Assembly: GCF_017591435.1 (NCBI RefSeq)
Contig: NC_059258.1
Coordinates: forward strand, 8,276,427 to 8,340,426
Direction of reading: 5' to 3'
Source: Portunus trituberculatus
Taxonomy: Eukaryota; Arthropoda; Malacostraca; Decapoda; Portunidae
DNA length: 64,000 bases
Shown: positions 10,401 through 22,257 of the stretch, piece after piece
Layout of the letters: every line of letters begins with the position of its first letter
How positions within the stretch are numbered: position 1 is the first letter of the stretch
Notes under the pieces: model-generated
What the model saw: only the letters and a program-made list of their open reading frames with translations
Told to the model about the DNA's origin: nothing
The model's database searches: none
Made by a program: the position numbers and the translations under genes

Positions 10401-10691
10401 TTATTTTTCATTTATGAATCTGTAGAACAATTTTGGTTGTTTCTTACATTTTTTGACAATGTCCTTTTCATAGTTCCTTTCTTCTTCCTTTCTCACCTTA
10501 GCATATTCATTTCTTGCTGTTTTGAAGTTTTCCTTATTTTCTGGATTTCTGTTTCTTCTCCACCTTTTCCATGCTACATCTCGTTTCTCCTTTGCCCTAG
10601 CACATCTTGCATTAAAGCAATCTTTCTTTTCTTTTTCTTTAGGTCTATATTTCGGGACATATTCCCTGACCCCAGTTTTGTATATTTTCAA
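10401..10691 (-). pseudogene. A2 EN-RT linker
   Basis: 96 codons, same protein as in A1, ending at the shared stop that follows RFINEK. The stop comes from a 1-nt deletion relative to the GKIWQKE of B. Confidence 0.75.
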
Positions 10692-12176
10692 AAATAAGTT
10701 ATATTTCTCTTGAACCGTTAATGAGTTTTCTATCTCCTCCCAGTTTACGTTTTTAAAATAGTTCTTGAGATTCTCAATATCAGCCTTTCTGTAATTTAAT
10801 CGGTCTCCTTTTTATGATTCATCTCTATCTTCCTTTCCTTCTTCTATATCCATTTCTAATATTACATGGTCACTCCTTCTCCATATCTACACTTATCCAA
10901 TCTTTCTTTAAAACTGCACGCTCGTTGCTGACACCACTTCTTCACTCAAATTGTTCCACGTTTCAACACATCTCTGCGGGAATCTATATTTTTCAACATC
11001 TCTCAGACATCTTCCTTTCCTCAGCCTTTTACTAAGCGATCTCATGCTTCGAATGTCGTATTCTTCTCTCAGGATCTGTTTCTCATTATCCACTTGGTCC
11101 ATTCCCTTGCTCAATTTATAAACTTGTATCAAATCCCCTCTCCTTCTCTGTTCCAGGGTTGGTAGATCCATAGCTTTTAGTCTCTCTTCATATGTCATCC
11201 CTTCAAATTCTGGAACCATTCTTATAGCCATTTTTGTACTCTCTCCAACTTCCTTATATGTTTCTTTTTGTTGGGGGTCCACACTACTCCTTCATATTCT
11301 AATCTGGGTCTAACTATAGTACTTATCAATTTCTTTGTCGATGTAGTGAAATGCTAATCTAATATTCTTTAGCAAATTATATGTCTCCGAAAATTCTATC
11401 AATATGGCTTACCGGTTCAGTGTTTTCTTCCATCGTCACTCCCAAGTCCTTTTCCTTTTTTTCTTTCTCCAGATCTACTCCATCTTCCATTTTATAGATT
11501 CCCACGGGTCGTCTTTCGCTCTTTCCCGTATCTGTGACATGGCTTTTGTCCACATTGAATTCCATCTACCAATTTTTACTCCATTCTCAGATCTTGTTTA
11601 AGTCTTCCTGCAGTATTTTACAACCCTCTTTTTGTTTTATGACTTTGCACAGTTTTGCATCGTCCACAAACAGATTTATGTAGCTATTCACTCCCTCTGG
11701 CATGTCGTTTTATATATACGAGAAAAAGTATTGGCGCCAATACTGACCCCTGTGGCACTCTGCTTTCTACTGCTCTCCACTTGGACTTCATATCTTTAAC
11801 TACCGTCCTTATTTCTCTCCCCCTCAAATAATTTTCCATCCATCTCAATGTACTTTCTGTTAAGCAACCCTTCTCCTCTAATTTCCACAGATATCTTTCA
11901 TGTGGCACTTTATCAAACGCATTTTTTAAATCCAAATACAGTCAACTCATCCCTCTCTCTCTTGTAATCTACCAACTATTCTAGAGTATAAAATCAGTAA
12001 ATTGTTACACGACCGACCTTTTCTAAAACCAAATTGGCCATTTGATAATGATTCATTGTCTTCAAGGAACCGGATCCATTGTTTCTTTATTACTCTTTCA
12101 CACATGTTGCATGTTACACTATTTAGTGATACCGGTCTGTAATTTAGAGGTTCTTCCTTCCTTCCGCTCTTACATA

Positions 12177-12760
12177 TTTTTTTTTTTTTTACGTAGGAAG
12201 AGGGCCAGCCAAGGGCAAAAAAAAAGTTAGAAAAAGCCCACTTGAGCGCTGGCTCTCGAAAGAGTAGAAAAAGTGCCAATACCGTCAGCCAGAATTAGGG
12301 GAGCAAATGCCTCGATACCTCCCTCTTAAAAGATGACAAGTTGTAGGAATTTGGAAATACAGATGCAGGTTGGGAGTTCCAGAGTTTACCAGTGAAAGGG
12401 ATGAATGATTGAGCGTACTGGTTAACTCTTGCATTAGAGAGTTGGACAGAATAGGGATGAGAGGAAGAAGAAAGCCTTGTGCAGTGTGGCCGCAGGAGGA
12501 GGGGAGGCATGCAGTTAGCAAGATCAGTAGAACAGTTACCATGAAAATAGCGATAAAATATAGAAAGGATGCAACATTTCGGCGGTGAGAAAGAGTGAAG
12601 ACAGTTAGTCAGAGGAGGGGAGTTAATGAGACGAAGAGCTTTCTATTCCACCCTATCAAGCAAAGCTGTGTGACTGGAACCCCCCCCAAACATGAGAAGA
12701 GTACTCCATACAGGGACGGATAAGGCCCTTATACAGAGTAAGCAGTTGGAGGGCGAGAAA
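12177..12760 (-). mobile_element. INS2: truncated poly(A) LINE end in B2
   Basis: Same boundaries in B as INS1. This copy keeps the reading ...HPYSVQLSNARVNQYAQSFIPFTGKLWNSQP in one frame (12295-12510), because an extra AG near 12438 and a G near 12400 are present. Confidence 0.85.
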
Positions 12761-14268
12761 AACCACCTCAGCTCTTTTCCATTCTACTGGTACTGTTCCA
12801 TTTTCTATTGAGGATTTTGTGATGTTGTATATAGGACTTGCTAGCTCTTCCCTACATTCTTTCAGTTTTCTGCCTGAGACTTCATCCGGTCCCATTGCCT
12901 TCTCCTCATCCAATTCCTTCATTAACTCTTTTATTTCAAGCTTGGTTACTTTAATCTCTTTCATATAGACAGTCTCTCTATTACCCTGTGGCTTTCAAAT
13001 TTGGATTTTTTAGTAAAGACCTCCTGAAATTTACTATTTAACAGTTCTGCCATACTTTCTGGGTTGTTCACCATCCCGTTCTCACCTTTAACCTTTTTAT
13101 TGTTTCTTTTTGCCAAATTTTTCCATTTATGAATCTGTAAAACAATTTCGGTTGCTCCTTACATTTTTCGACAATGTCCTTTTCATAGTTCCTTTCCTCT
13201 TCCTTCCTCACCTTAACATATTCATTTCTCGCCGTCTTGAAGTTTTCCTTATTTACTGGATTTATATTTCTCCTCCACCTTTTTCATGCTCCATCTCTTT
13301 TCTCCTTTGCCTTGCACACCTTGCATTAAACCAATCTTTCTTTCCTTCTTTAGGTGTGTATTTCGGGACATATTTCCTGACTCTTGTTTTGTATATTTCC
13401 AAAAATAAGTTATATTTCTCTTGCACCCTCTCTGACTTATCCTTCTCCCAGTTAACGTTTTGAAATAGCTCTTGAGATTCTTAATATCAGCCTTTCTGTA
13501 AATTAATTGGTCTTCTTTGTATGATTTGTCTCTATCTTCCTTTCCTCTTGTATATCCATTTCTAATATTACATGGTCACTCTTTCCCAATGGGCATTTTT
13601 ATCTTATGTCATCGTTCATTTGTATAACCCTCGTAAAAACCAGATCCAATCTCACCGGCTCGTTGTTTCCTCTGAATCTTGTGTTTTCCTGTACTCTTTG
13701 GTCCATCATATTATCTATCGTTAAATTCAGGAATCTTGCTCCCATACCACTTTCATAATCTCCTACTAATATCACTTTTCCCCTTTCTTTAATGACTCTC
13801 ATTATACTCCTTATTGTGTCATCTATCTTGTCTACATTTGTATTCTTGATTGGTCCATGAATTTGTTTTTGGTGGCACATATGTTCCAATGATTGTTAAC
13901 TTTTTTGTTAATATGCAGTACTTCTGCTTTTCCTTCCCACATTCCACTTGGTTTATCACTATCTCCTTCCTTAACATTATCATGACTCCTCCTCCTCCTT
14001 TACCTCCTCTGTCTCTCCTCCATACATTATACCTATTGTCCAAGTCTATTTTGATTGCCTCATTTAGTTATGTTTCAGCCAGTCATACAATATCCGGTTC
14101 TTTCTTTATGTAATCTCTTAATTCTAATTTACTTGATAAAACCCCTTCTATTTTTGTATACATCATTTTTAATCTCTTGCTCTTATCACTTTTAGTTAAA
14201 CTTGCTTAACTTTTTCCTCTTCCTTCTTTTCTATATACCGTTTCCTTATCCTGTCTCCTAGAATTCTC

Positions 14269-14329
14269 CAAAAAAAAAAAAAAAAAATAAATAAATAAAA
14301 AAAAAAAAAATAAATAAATAAAAAAAAAA
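14269..14329. repeat. A-rich simple repeat in B2
   Basis: (A)n with two TAAATAAATAAA blocks at the same point of B as 6298-6358. Confidence 0.9.
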
Positions 14330-14367
14330 TGCCTTCTCCTCTGACCTTTCATTATTTTTTTCCTTAC

Positions 14368-14370
<3 letters not shown>

Positions 14371-14445
<75 letters not shown>
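14371..14445. repeat. (GT)n microsatellite between E1 and B2
   Basis: 75 bases of GT; on its right is ATTTGTGTATTACAGGG, the 3' end of E1, and on its left the ORF1 remnant of B2. Confidence 0.98.
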
Positions 14446-14447
<2 letters not shown>

Positions 14448-15447
14448 TTGTGTATTACAGGGCCCGAGCTAAGCTCTCTGTGACCTGTCTCCTTGTCCAT
14501 TCCTGTCATATCTCTCTTTCATCTGATTGACACACACCGCGTCAACGACATCACTGCTCAGTTTATTCCACTTATCAATACTACGATGCGGTAAACTGTA
14601 ATTTCTCACGTCATTTAGACAGATGTCCTTTATTAGCTTTTTTCCATGTCCTCGGAGATGATTACTTGTGGTCACCTTTATCAACTCTCTGTCCTGTATG
14701 TCAATATTGTTCACCAATTTATACATAGTTATCATGTCTCCTCTTGTTCTTTTCTCTTTTAATGTGGTCAGCCCCAGCTTCCTCAGTCTTTCCTCATAGT
14801 CTAACTCCCTGAGTCATGGTACCATCCTTGTTGCCAGCCTCTGTACCCTTTCCACCTTCTTTACATTTTTCTTCATATGCGGTGACCAGACACATGCTGC
14901 ATATTCTAACTGGGGTTTTATTAAGGTACATAATATCTTCTTCATCATTTCTTCATCTAGGTAGTGGAATGCAAGGCCAATATTTTGAAGCATGTTGTAT
15001 GTTTTCCCAAAAATCTTGTTAATGTGTTTCTCCGGTGACAAGGTGTTTTGCACGGTTACTCCTAAGTCTTTCTCCTCATTGGTCTCTTTAATTTTCTCAT
15101 CACCCAGCCTGTAATCTCTGTTTGGTCTGTATCTACTTCTTCCCATTTTCATAACATAGGTCTTGTCTATATTAAATTCCATCTGCCACTCCTTACTCCA
15201 CTCATATATTTTATCAAGATCTTCCTGTAACTTGTTACAATCTTCCACATTCTTTACTCTCCTCATAATTTTAGTATTGTCCGCAAACATGTTCATGTAA
15301 CTGTCAATTCCTACTGGCATATCATTAACATAAATCAAAAACATGATGGGATCCAGCACTGACCCTTGTGGAACTCCACTGGTTAGCTTCTTCCACTCAG
15401 ACTTATTTCCTCTCACCACTGTTCTCATTTCTCTTCCCATTAAGTAA
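14446..15447 (-). mobile_element. E1: 3' part of a family E LINE, cut by a gap
   Basis: From the RT palm (LMGREMRTVVRGNKSEWKK) to the 3' end. GVPQGSVLDPIMFLIYVND is followed by MFADNTKIM: the catalytic motif reads FADN at 15276-15287, FADD in E5. A premature TGA follows LATRMVP at about 14815; the remainder of the C-terminal domain is open at 14469-14735 and ends DRSQRA. E1 is fused across 500 N to A3; that adjacency is not supported by sequence. Confidence 0.9.
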
Positions 15448-15947
15448 NNNNNNNNNNNNNNNNNNNNNNNNNNNNNNNNNNNNNNNNNNNNNNNNNNNNN
15501 NNNNNNNNNNNNNNNNNNNNNNNNNNNNNNNNNNNNNNNNNNNNNNNNNNNNNNNNNNNNNNNNNNNNNNNNNNNNNNNNNNNNNNNNNNNNNNNNNNNN
15601 NNNNNNNNNNNNNNNNNNNNNNNNNNNNNNNNNNNNNNNNNNNNNNNNNNNNNNNNNNNNNNNNNNNNNNNNNNNNNNNNNNNNNNNNNNNNNNNNNNNN
15701 NNNNNNNNNNNNNNNNNNNNNNNNNNNNNNNNNNNNNNNNNNNNNNNNNNNNNNNNNNNNNNNNNNNNNNNNNNNNNNNNNNNNNNNNNNNNNNNNNNNN
15801 NNNNNNNNNNNNNNNNNNNNNNNNNNNNNNNNNNNNNNNNNNNNNNNNNNNNNNNNNNNNNNNNNNNNNNNNNNNNNNNNNNNNNNNNNNNNNNNNNNNN
15901 NNNNNNNNNNNNNNNNNNNNNNNNNNNNNNNNNNNNNNNNNNNNNNN
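15448..15947. other. Assembly gap, 500 N
   Basis: Exactly 500 N, as are all five gaps here, so the length is a placeholder. Left contig ends in the RT of E1, right contig begins in the RT of A3. Confidence 0.99.
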
Positions 15948-17325
15948 TCTGCACAGTTTCGCATCGTTTGCAAACAGATTTATGTAGCTGTTCAGTCCCT
16001 CTGGCATGTCATTTATATATATATGAGAAAAAGTATTGGCGCCAATACGGACCCCTGTGGCACTCCGCTGTCTACTGTTCTCCACTTGGACTTCATATCT
16101 TTAACTATCGTTCTTATTTCTCTCCCCCTTAAGTAATTCTTCGTCCATCTCAATGTGCTTCCTTTTAAGCCACCCTTCTCCTCTAACTTCCATAGTAATC
16201 TTTCATGTGGCACTTTATCAAACGCATTTTTTAGATCTAAATAAATACAGTCAACCCATCCTCTCTCTCTTGTACTTTATCAACTATTCTAGAGTAGAAA
16301 CTCAATAAATTTGTTACACATGACCGACCTTTTCTAAAACCAAATTGGCTATTTGATAATATTTTGTTGTCTTCAAGAAATTCAATCCATTGCTTCTTTA
16401 TTACTTTTTCACTCATCTTGCATATTACTCTAGTTAGTGATACCGGTCTGTAATTTAAAGGTTCTTCCTTCCTTCTGCTCTTATATATGGGAACCACCTC
16501 AGCTCTTTTCCACTCCACTGGCACTGTTCCATTTTCAGTTGAGCATTTTATGATGTTGTATATAGGACTTGCTAGTTCTTCCCTACATTCTTTCAGTATT
16601 CTGCCTGAGACTTCATCCGGTCCCATTGCCTTTTCCTCATCTAGTTCCGTCATCAACTTTTTTATTTCAAGCTTGGTTACTTTAATCTCTTTCATATAGA
16701 TAGTCTCTCTATTACCCTGTGGTCTTTCAAATTTGGATTCCTTAGTAAAGACTTCATGAAATTTACTATTCAACAGTTCTGCCATGCTTTTTGGGTATTC
16801 CACCATTCCGTTTTCTCCTTTAAACCTTTCTATTGTTTCTTTTTGTCTTATTTTTCATTTATGAATCTGTAGAACAATTTTGGTTGTTTCTTACATTTTT
16901 TGACAATGTCCTTTTCATAGTTCCTTTCTTCTTCCTTTCTCACCTTAGCATATTCATTTCTTGCTGTTTTGAAGTTTTCCTTATTTTCTGGATTTCTGTT
17001 TCTTCTCCACCTTTTCCATGCTACATCTCGTTTCTCCTTTGCCCTAGCACATCTTGCATTAAAGCAATCTTTCTTTTCTTTTTCTTTAGGTCTATATTTC
17101 GGGACATATTCCCTGACCCCAGTTTTGTATATTTTCAAAAATAAGTTATATTTCTCTTGAACCGTTAATGAGTTTTCTATCTCCTCCCAGTTTACGTTTT
17201 TAAAATAGTTCTTGAGATTCTCAATATCAGCCTTTCTGTAATTTAATCGGTCTCCTTTTTATGATTCATCTCTATCTTCCTTTCCTTCTTCTATATCCAT
17301 TTCTAATATTACATGGTCACTCCTT
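15948..17325 (-). mobile_element. A3: 5' half of a family A LINE, 3' part in the gap
   Basis: Starts at the FAND motif (15963-15974) and runs to the B3 fusion near 17325. One substitution distinguishes it: atatatatatgag where other copies have tatatacgag upstream of the motif. The linker (16848-17138) has the shared stop. Confidence 0.9.
16237..16806 (-). pseudogene. A3 reverse transcriptase fingers
   Basis: 189 codons identical in content to A1 and A4, from VEYPKSMAELLNSKF to FYSRIVDKVQERED. A frameshift then leads into the palm (16013-16213), which stops at the longer TA run. Confidence 0.85.
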
Positions 17326-18628
17326 CTCCATATCTACACTTATCCAATCTTTCTTTAAAACTGCACGCTCGTTGCTGACACCACTTCTTCACTCAAATTG
17401 TTCCACGTTTCAACACATCTCTGCGGGAATCTATATTTTTCAACATCTCTCAGACATCTTCCTTTCCTCAGCCTTTTACTAAGCGATCTCATGCTTCGAA
17501 TGTCGTATTCTTCTCTCAGGATCTGTTTCTCATTATCCACTTGGTCCATTCCCTTGCTCAATTTATAAACTTGTATCAAATCCCCTCTCTCCCTTCTCTG
17601 TTCCAGGGTTGGTAGATCCATAGCTTTTAGTCTCTCTTCATATGTCATCCCTTCAAATTCTGGAACCATTCTTATAGCCATTTTTGTACTCTCTCCAACT
17701 TCCTTATATGTTTCTTTTTGTTGGGGGTCCACACTACTCCTTCATATTCTAATCTGGGTCTAACTATAGTACTTATCAATTTCTTTGTCGATGTAGTGAA
17801 ATGCTAATCTAATATTCTTTAGCAAATTATATGTCTCCGAAAATTCTATCAATATGGCTTACCGGTTCAGTGTTTTCTTCCATCGTCACTCCCAAGTCCT
17901 TTTCCTTTTTTTCTTTCTCCAGATCTACTCCATCTTCCATTTTATAGATTCCCACGGGTCGTCTTTCGCTCTTTCCCGTATCTGTGACATGGCTTTTGTC
18001 CACATTGAATTCCATCTACCAATTTTTACTCCATTCTCAGATCTTGTTTAAGTCTTCCTGCAGTATTTTACAACCCTCTTTTTGTTTTATGACTTTGCAC
18101 AGTTTTGCATCGTCCACAAACAGATTTATGTAGCTATTCACTCCCTCTGGCATGTCGTTTATATATATACGAGAAAAAGTATTGGCGCCAATACTGACCC
18201 TGTGGCACTCTGCTTTCTACTGCTCTCCACTTGGACTTCATATCTTTAACTACCGTCCTTATTTCTCTCCCCCTCAAATAATTTTCCATCCATCTCAATG
18301 TACTTTCTGTTAAGCAACCCTTCTCCTCTAATTTCCACAGATATCTTTCATGTGGCACTTTATCAAACGCATTTTTTAAATCCAAATACAGTCAACTCAT
18401 CCCTCTCTCTCTTGTAATCTACCAACTATTCTAGAGTATAAAATCAGTAAATTGTTACACACGACCGACCTTTTCTAAAACCAAATTGGCCATTTGATAA
18501 TGATTCATTGTCTTCAAGGAACCGGATCCATTGTTTCTTTATTACTCTTTCACACATGTTGCATGTTACACTATTTAGTGATACCGGTCTGTAATTTAGA
18601 GGTTCTTCCTTCCTTCCGCTCTTACATA

Positions 18629-19222
18629 TTTTTTTTTTTTTTACGTAGGGAAGAGGGCCAGCCAAGGGCAAAAAAAAAGAAAGTTAGAAAAAAGCCCACT
18701 TGAGCGCTGGCTCTCGAAAGAGTAGAAAAAGTGCCAATACCGTCAGCCAGAATTAGGGGAGCAAATGCCTCGATACCTCCCTCTTAAAAGATGACAAGTT
18801 GTAGGAATTTGGAAATACAGATGCAGGTTGGGAGTTCCAGAGTTTACCAGTGAAAGGGATGAATGATTGAGCGTACTGGTTAACTCTTGCATTAGAGAGT
18901 TGGACAGAATAGGGATGAGAGGAAGAAGAAAGCCTTGTGCAGTGTGGCCGCAGGAGGAGGGGAGGCATGCAGTTAGCAAGATCAGTAGAACAGTTACCAT
19001 GAAAATAGCGATAAAATATAGAAAGGGATGCAACATTTCGGCGGTGAGAAAGAGAGTGAAGACAGTTAGTCAGAGGAGGGGAGTTAATGAGACGAAGAGC
19101 TTTCTATTCCACCCTATCAAGCAAAGCTGTGTGACTGGAACCCCCCCCAAACATGAGAAGAGTACTCCATACAGGGACGGATAAGGCCCTTATACAGAGT
19201 AAGCAGTTGGAGGGGCGAGAAA
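18629..19222 (-). mobile_element. INS3: truncated poly(A) LINE end in B3
   Basis: Longest of the five copies, with an extra AAGA in the A-rich part near 18680 shared with INS4, and extra AG pairs near 18895 and 19053. Same insertion point. Confidence 0.85.
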
Positions 19223-20035
19223 AACCACCTCAGCTCTTTTCCATTCTACTGGTACTGTTCCATTTTCTATTGAGGATTTTGTGATGTTGTATATAGGACT
19301 TGCTAGCTCTTCCCTACATTCTTTCAGTTTTCTGCCTGAGACTTCATCCGGTCCCATTGCCTTCTCCTCATCCAATTCCTTCATTAACTCTTTTATTTCA
19401 AGCTTGGTTACTTTAATCTCTTTCATATAGACAGTCTCTCTATTACCCTGTGGCTTTCAAATTTGGATTTTTTAGTAAAGACCTCCTGAAATTTACTATT
19501 TAACAGTTCTGCCATACTTTCTGGGTTGTTCACCATCCCGTTCTCACCTTTTAACCTTTTTATTGTTTCTTTTTGCCAAATTTTTCCATTTATGAATCTG
19601 TAAAACAATTTCGGTTGCTCCTTACATTTTTCGACAATGTCCTTTTCATAGTTCCTTTCCTCTTCCTTCCTCACCTTAACATATTCATTTCTCGCCGTCT
19701 TGAAGTTTTCCTTATTTACTGGATTTATATTTCTCCTCCACCTTTTTTCATGCTCCATCTCTTTTCTCCTTTGCCTTGGCACACCTTGCATTAAACCAAT
19801 CTTTCTTTCCTTCTTTAGGTGTGTATTTCGGGACATATTTCCTGACTCTTGTTTTGTATATTTCCAAAAATAAGTTATATTTCTCTTGCACCCTCTCTGA
19901 CTTATCCTTCTCCCAGTTAACGTTTTTGAAATAGCTCTTGAGATTCTTAATATCAGCCTTTCTGTAAATTAATTGGTCTTCTTTGTATGATTTGTCTCTA
20001 TCTTCCTTTCCCTCTTGTATATCCATTTCTAATAT

Positions 20036-20040
20036 TACAT
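20036..20040. repeat. Target-site duplication, left copy (TACAT)
   Basis: TACAT precedes the LTR end TGTCAAGG and recurs at 26105-26109 after CTCACA. Joining the two flanks with one TACAT restores the B sequence ATATTACATGGTCACTC seen in B1 and B2. Confidence 0.93.
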
Positions 20041-20667
20041 TGTCAAGGGTTCCAAGATGGGTGCTGCTATCGGAAGGTAAAACAAACATGAGAGAATGGT
20101 TAAGACACCATTTACTATTCCAATAACCAATAACCACCAAACAGCCTCACAAATAACAGAACCTTCTGCAGGAAGGTTGCAGCACTCTGGACTCAGCAGC
20201 GACACTCAGCTCGGCTTCCATCCGTCTTGCGTCCCTTCGTCTCGTGTGGCGAGGGCGGGGCAGCACAGCTCCGCCCTTGTAGGTGGCGTTGAAGTGGTAG
20301 GCGAAGGAGGCGCAGGAGGAGAAGGGCGTCAGGTGCACAGCAGTGACGGGAGTCGGAGCGTGGTAAGGAGAGGGTAGCAGCACTCAGGACCAGCCCACGG
20401 CTCTGAGGTAACCACGGTGAGAGCAGAGCCAGCCAGCGTAGGAGGAAGTGAGCAGGACGAGGCTCAGCTTCTGTCTGCCGAGGAAGGCGAGCTGCAGGAG
20501 CCACGTCAACTCCTACTGACGCTCGAGAAGCCGCGGTGGCCGCTTGAGAAGCTTCGGTGGGTTGCTCAGATGAAGCGCCGAGCAACTGGGTTAATAACGA
20601 GCGCCGACGGTCGAGTGTCGGATAGGTGAAGGTCGTTGGCCTCGTTCAGGTGGTAGTTGCCCTCACA
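20041..20667 (-). repeat. 3' LTR
   Basis: 627 bp; in element orientation it begins TGTGAGGGC and ends CCTTGACA (TG...CA). By eye it differs from the 5' LTR at one place, an extra G in gaagggcgtc near 20327. Open frames inside it (20193-20585, 20417-20629) are not genes. Confidence 0.95.
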
Positions 20668-20681
20668 CAGGCCCCCATAGA
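20668..20681 (-). other. Polypurine tract
   Basis: In element orientation ATGGGGGCCTG lies directly before the 3' LTR: a short G-rich purine run in the expected position for plus-strand priming. Position-based call. Confidence 0.6.
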
Positions 20682-20783
20682 AGAATCTACTCCAGGTAGA
20701 TTATAACAACTACCACATGAAAAGAAAGAACATACATGTTAAGAAAAGGAGGGAGGCACTGGTGAGGTTGGTTTCAAGGCGCC

Positions 20784-21272
20784 TTAGGCTGGGAGTCTGC
20801 TCATTAAATCTGCTCCCACGTTGTCCTTCCCAGCAATATGGACGACTCTGAACCGGTAGGCTTGTAGACTTAAGGCCCATCTCAACACCCTATCATTCTT
20901 GCCTTTAAAGGTTTCCAAGTACAACAAGGGCTTGTGGTCCACTTCTAATATGAATTCACGACCTCTGAGATAATAGTCAAAGCGGAGCACACCAAACACA
21001 ACAGCAAGACACTCACGTTCTATGGTGGAATACCTCTTTTCCCGGTCCAGGAGCTTCCTGCTGGCATAGGCGACAGGATGAGGCACCCCCTGATGGTATT
21101 GCAGCAGAACAGATCCTAGTCCGTGACTTGAAGCGTCACTCCGAAGGATGAAAGGGGAACCACAATCTGGAACTTGTAGTACTGGTGTGCTGGACAACAC
21201 TTGCTTCAGGTGATTGAAGCAGCTCAACGCAGTCTCATCCCAGGCGAGAGGTTCGCGGACTCCTTTCTTCAA
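20784..21272 (-). CDS. pol: RNase H domain of the LTR element
   Basis: 162 codons open to the natural stop after SRLPA. Ribonuclease H removes the RNA strand during reverse transcription. Seen in order: LRSDASSHGLGSVLLQ (first Asp), YSTIERECLAVVFG (Glu), LEVDHKPLLYL (Asp) and HIAGKDNVGADLMSR (last Asp), so the catalytic set is complete. It starts with WDETALSCFNHLKQVLSS, the RT-RNase H connection. It is the last part of pol, followed by 117 bases to the 3' LTR. The methionine used to bound it is internal; a frameshift near 21275 separates it from RT. Confidence 0.9.
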   Translation of the reverse strand: MKKGVREPLAWDETALSCFNHLKQVLSSTPVLQVPDCGSPFILRSDASSHGLGSVLLQYHQGVPHPVAYASRKLLDREKRYSTIERECLAVVFGVLRFDYYLRGREFILEVDHKPLLYLETFKGKNDRVLRWALSLQAYRFRVVHIAGKDNVGADLMSRLPA

Positions 21273-21276
21273 GAGG

Positions 21277-22257
21277 TCAGAGAGTGGTCCGGTGTAGTCT
21301 GAAGCCTGGGAATAAACATCCTATAAAGGCAATCATACCTAGAAAACTGCGGAGAGCTTTCTTGGACAGAGGGGGAGTTATCCTGCACAGCGCTTCCATC
21401 TTGCTGTTCTGAGGTCTCAGCTGTTCTCCGTCTAGTACGAATCCGAGATAGTGGATGGAGTGAACACCGAAGCGGCACTTGGAAGGCTTGGCAGTCAGGT
21501 TGTGGGAGCGTAGTCTCTCAAGCGTAGCTCTGAGGGCGCTGATATGCTGAGGCCAATCTGAAGAGTGGACAAATATATTATCAAAGTAGAAAGAAATGTT
21601 GGGTAACCCGGCGAGGACAAGACGCATCAGACGGACGTAGGTAGCACATGCTGTGACAAGTCCGAAGGGTAAGCGGCAGAATTCCATGAGACCACGATGA
21701 GTTGGAAAGGCAGTTAGGGTTTGGCTCTGTCTGTCAATGGAATTTGGTAATAAGCCTTGCAGAGGTCAATTTCCGAGAAGTATTTAGCACCAGCGAACAT
21801 GTGAAGGTCTTCTTCCATATTACAAGACGGCTCAGCGTGGAAGACCGTAACGGAGTTCAATTTCCGGTAATCAATAGCCATCCTGTAGGAACCGTCAGAC
21901 TTCGAACCATTACAACAGGACTACAGTGGGAGAGGAAGACAATTGAATTATCCCTTGTTCCAAAAGGCTATCTACTTCTTCATCAAAGTGAGGTCTAAGG
22001 TGAATAGGGACAGGGTACAACCTAGCTTGAATCCTGTTGGTGGTGGTGAGGACAATATCGTGCATGATAGTCGAGGTACAGCCAGGTGTGGTGGAGAATA
22101 CATCCCTGTAGTCCAGCAGTAAGTCCTCGATGTCGCCTCGTTGTTCCCAGGGCAAGGAGGGATTTATCTCCGGCATACTTGGTGGTGAAGAATCCAGCCA
22201 TTCATCGGCCGTAATGGGCAGTTCCGTGGAGCTGGCGTCAGGCAATTTCTCCTCCAC
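21277..22257 (-). pseudogene. pol: Reverse transcriptase domain of the LTR element, frameshifted
   Basis: Begins with a linker, then YPVPIHLRPHFDEEVDSLLEQGIIQ, SPVVMVR and SYRMAIDYRKLNSVT in a shifted frame, YFSEIDLCKAYYQIPL (first catalytic Asp), then MEFCRLPFGLVTACATYVRLM. The box that is normally YxDD reads YFDN at 21577-21588, so the last acidic residue is Asn. After it come KPSKCRFGVHSIHYLGFVLDG and KALRSFLGMIAFI. The stop at 21910 stems from a 1-nt deletion in CGAAG near 21901. It follows the integrase GPY/F region with no LTR or stop between in the ancestral frame, so INT and RT were one polyprotein. Confidence 0.88.

Larger units (their letters stand above)
8664..10879 (-). mobile_element. 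A2: 5'-truncated family A LINE
   Basis: Tandem copy of A1, nearly identical over its full length with differences that are mainly single-base or dinucleotide indels. Same fusion to B (B2) near 10879, same FAND motif, same shifted linker. Two copies of the ACTAGGTAAATACA tail unit precede (AC)n. Confidence 0.9.
10880..14370 (-). mobile_element. B2: family B LINE, interrupted by INS2
   Basis: Tandem duplicate of B1. Its 5' end is not cut by the duplication: the ORF1 remnant runs to 14370 and meets (GT)n then E1. RT C-half at 10908-12170, first RT motifs at 12761-13000, linker to about 13470, EN at 13599-14113. It has the two EN stops and the FVDD motif. One GG of the linker (near 13314) and one T (near 13461) are missing compared with B1. 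Confidence 0.88.
17326..20040 (-). mobile_element. B3, 3' portion, left of the LTR element
   Basis: From the fusion with A3 to the point in the EN end (ATATTACAT) where the LTR retrotransposon entered. RT C-half 17355-18620, first RT motifs 19223-19426, linker 19423-19990. A C missing near 18200 shifts VPQG into GQYWRQYFFS. An open frame at 19748-20140 begins inside the LTR and reads through into B3 (DNVILEMDIQEGKEDRDKS); it is an accidental fusion. Confidence 0.88.

Noticed and set aside
15368..16132. Long frames spanning runs of N here and at 30106-31046, 42291-43124, 49556-50236 and 55878-56685
   Set aside because: Translations through 500-N placeholder gaps are meaningless.
19748..20140. 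130-codon frame starting MVVIGYWNSK
   Set aside because: Accidental fusion of LTR sequence with the EN end of B3 created by the LTR insertion.
20193..20585. Alanine- and proline-rich minus frame and plus frame 20417-20629, both repeated near 25585-26066
   Set aside because: They lie inside the two LTRs, have no recognisable domain, and exist only because the LTR is G+C-rich.
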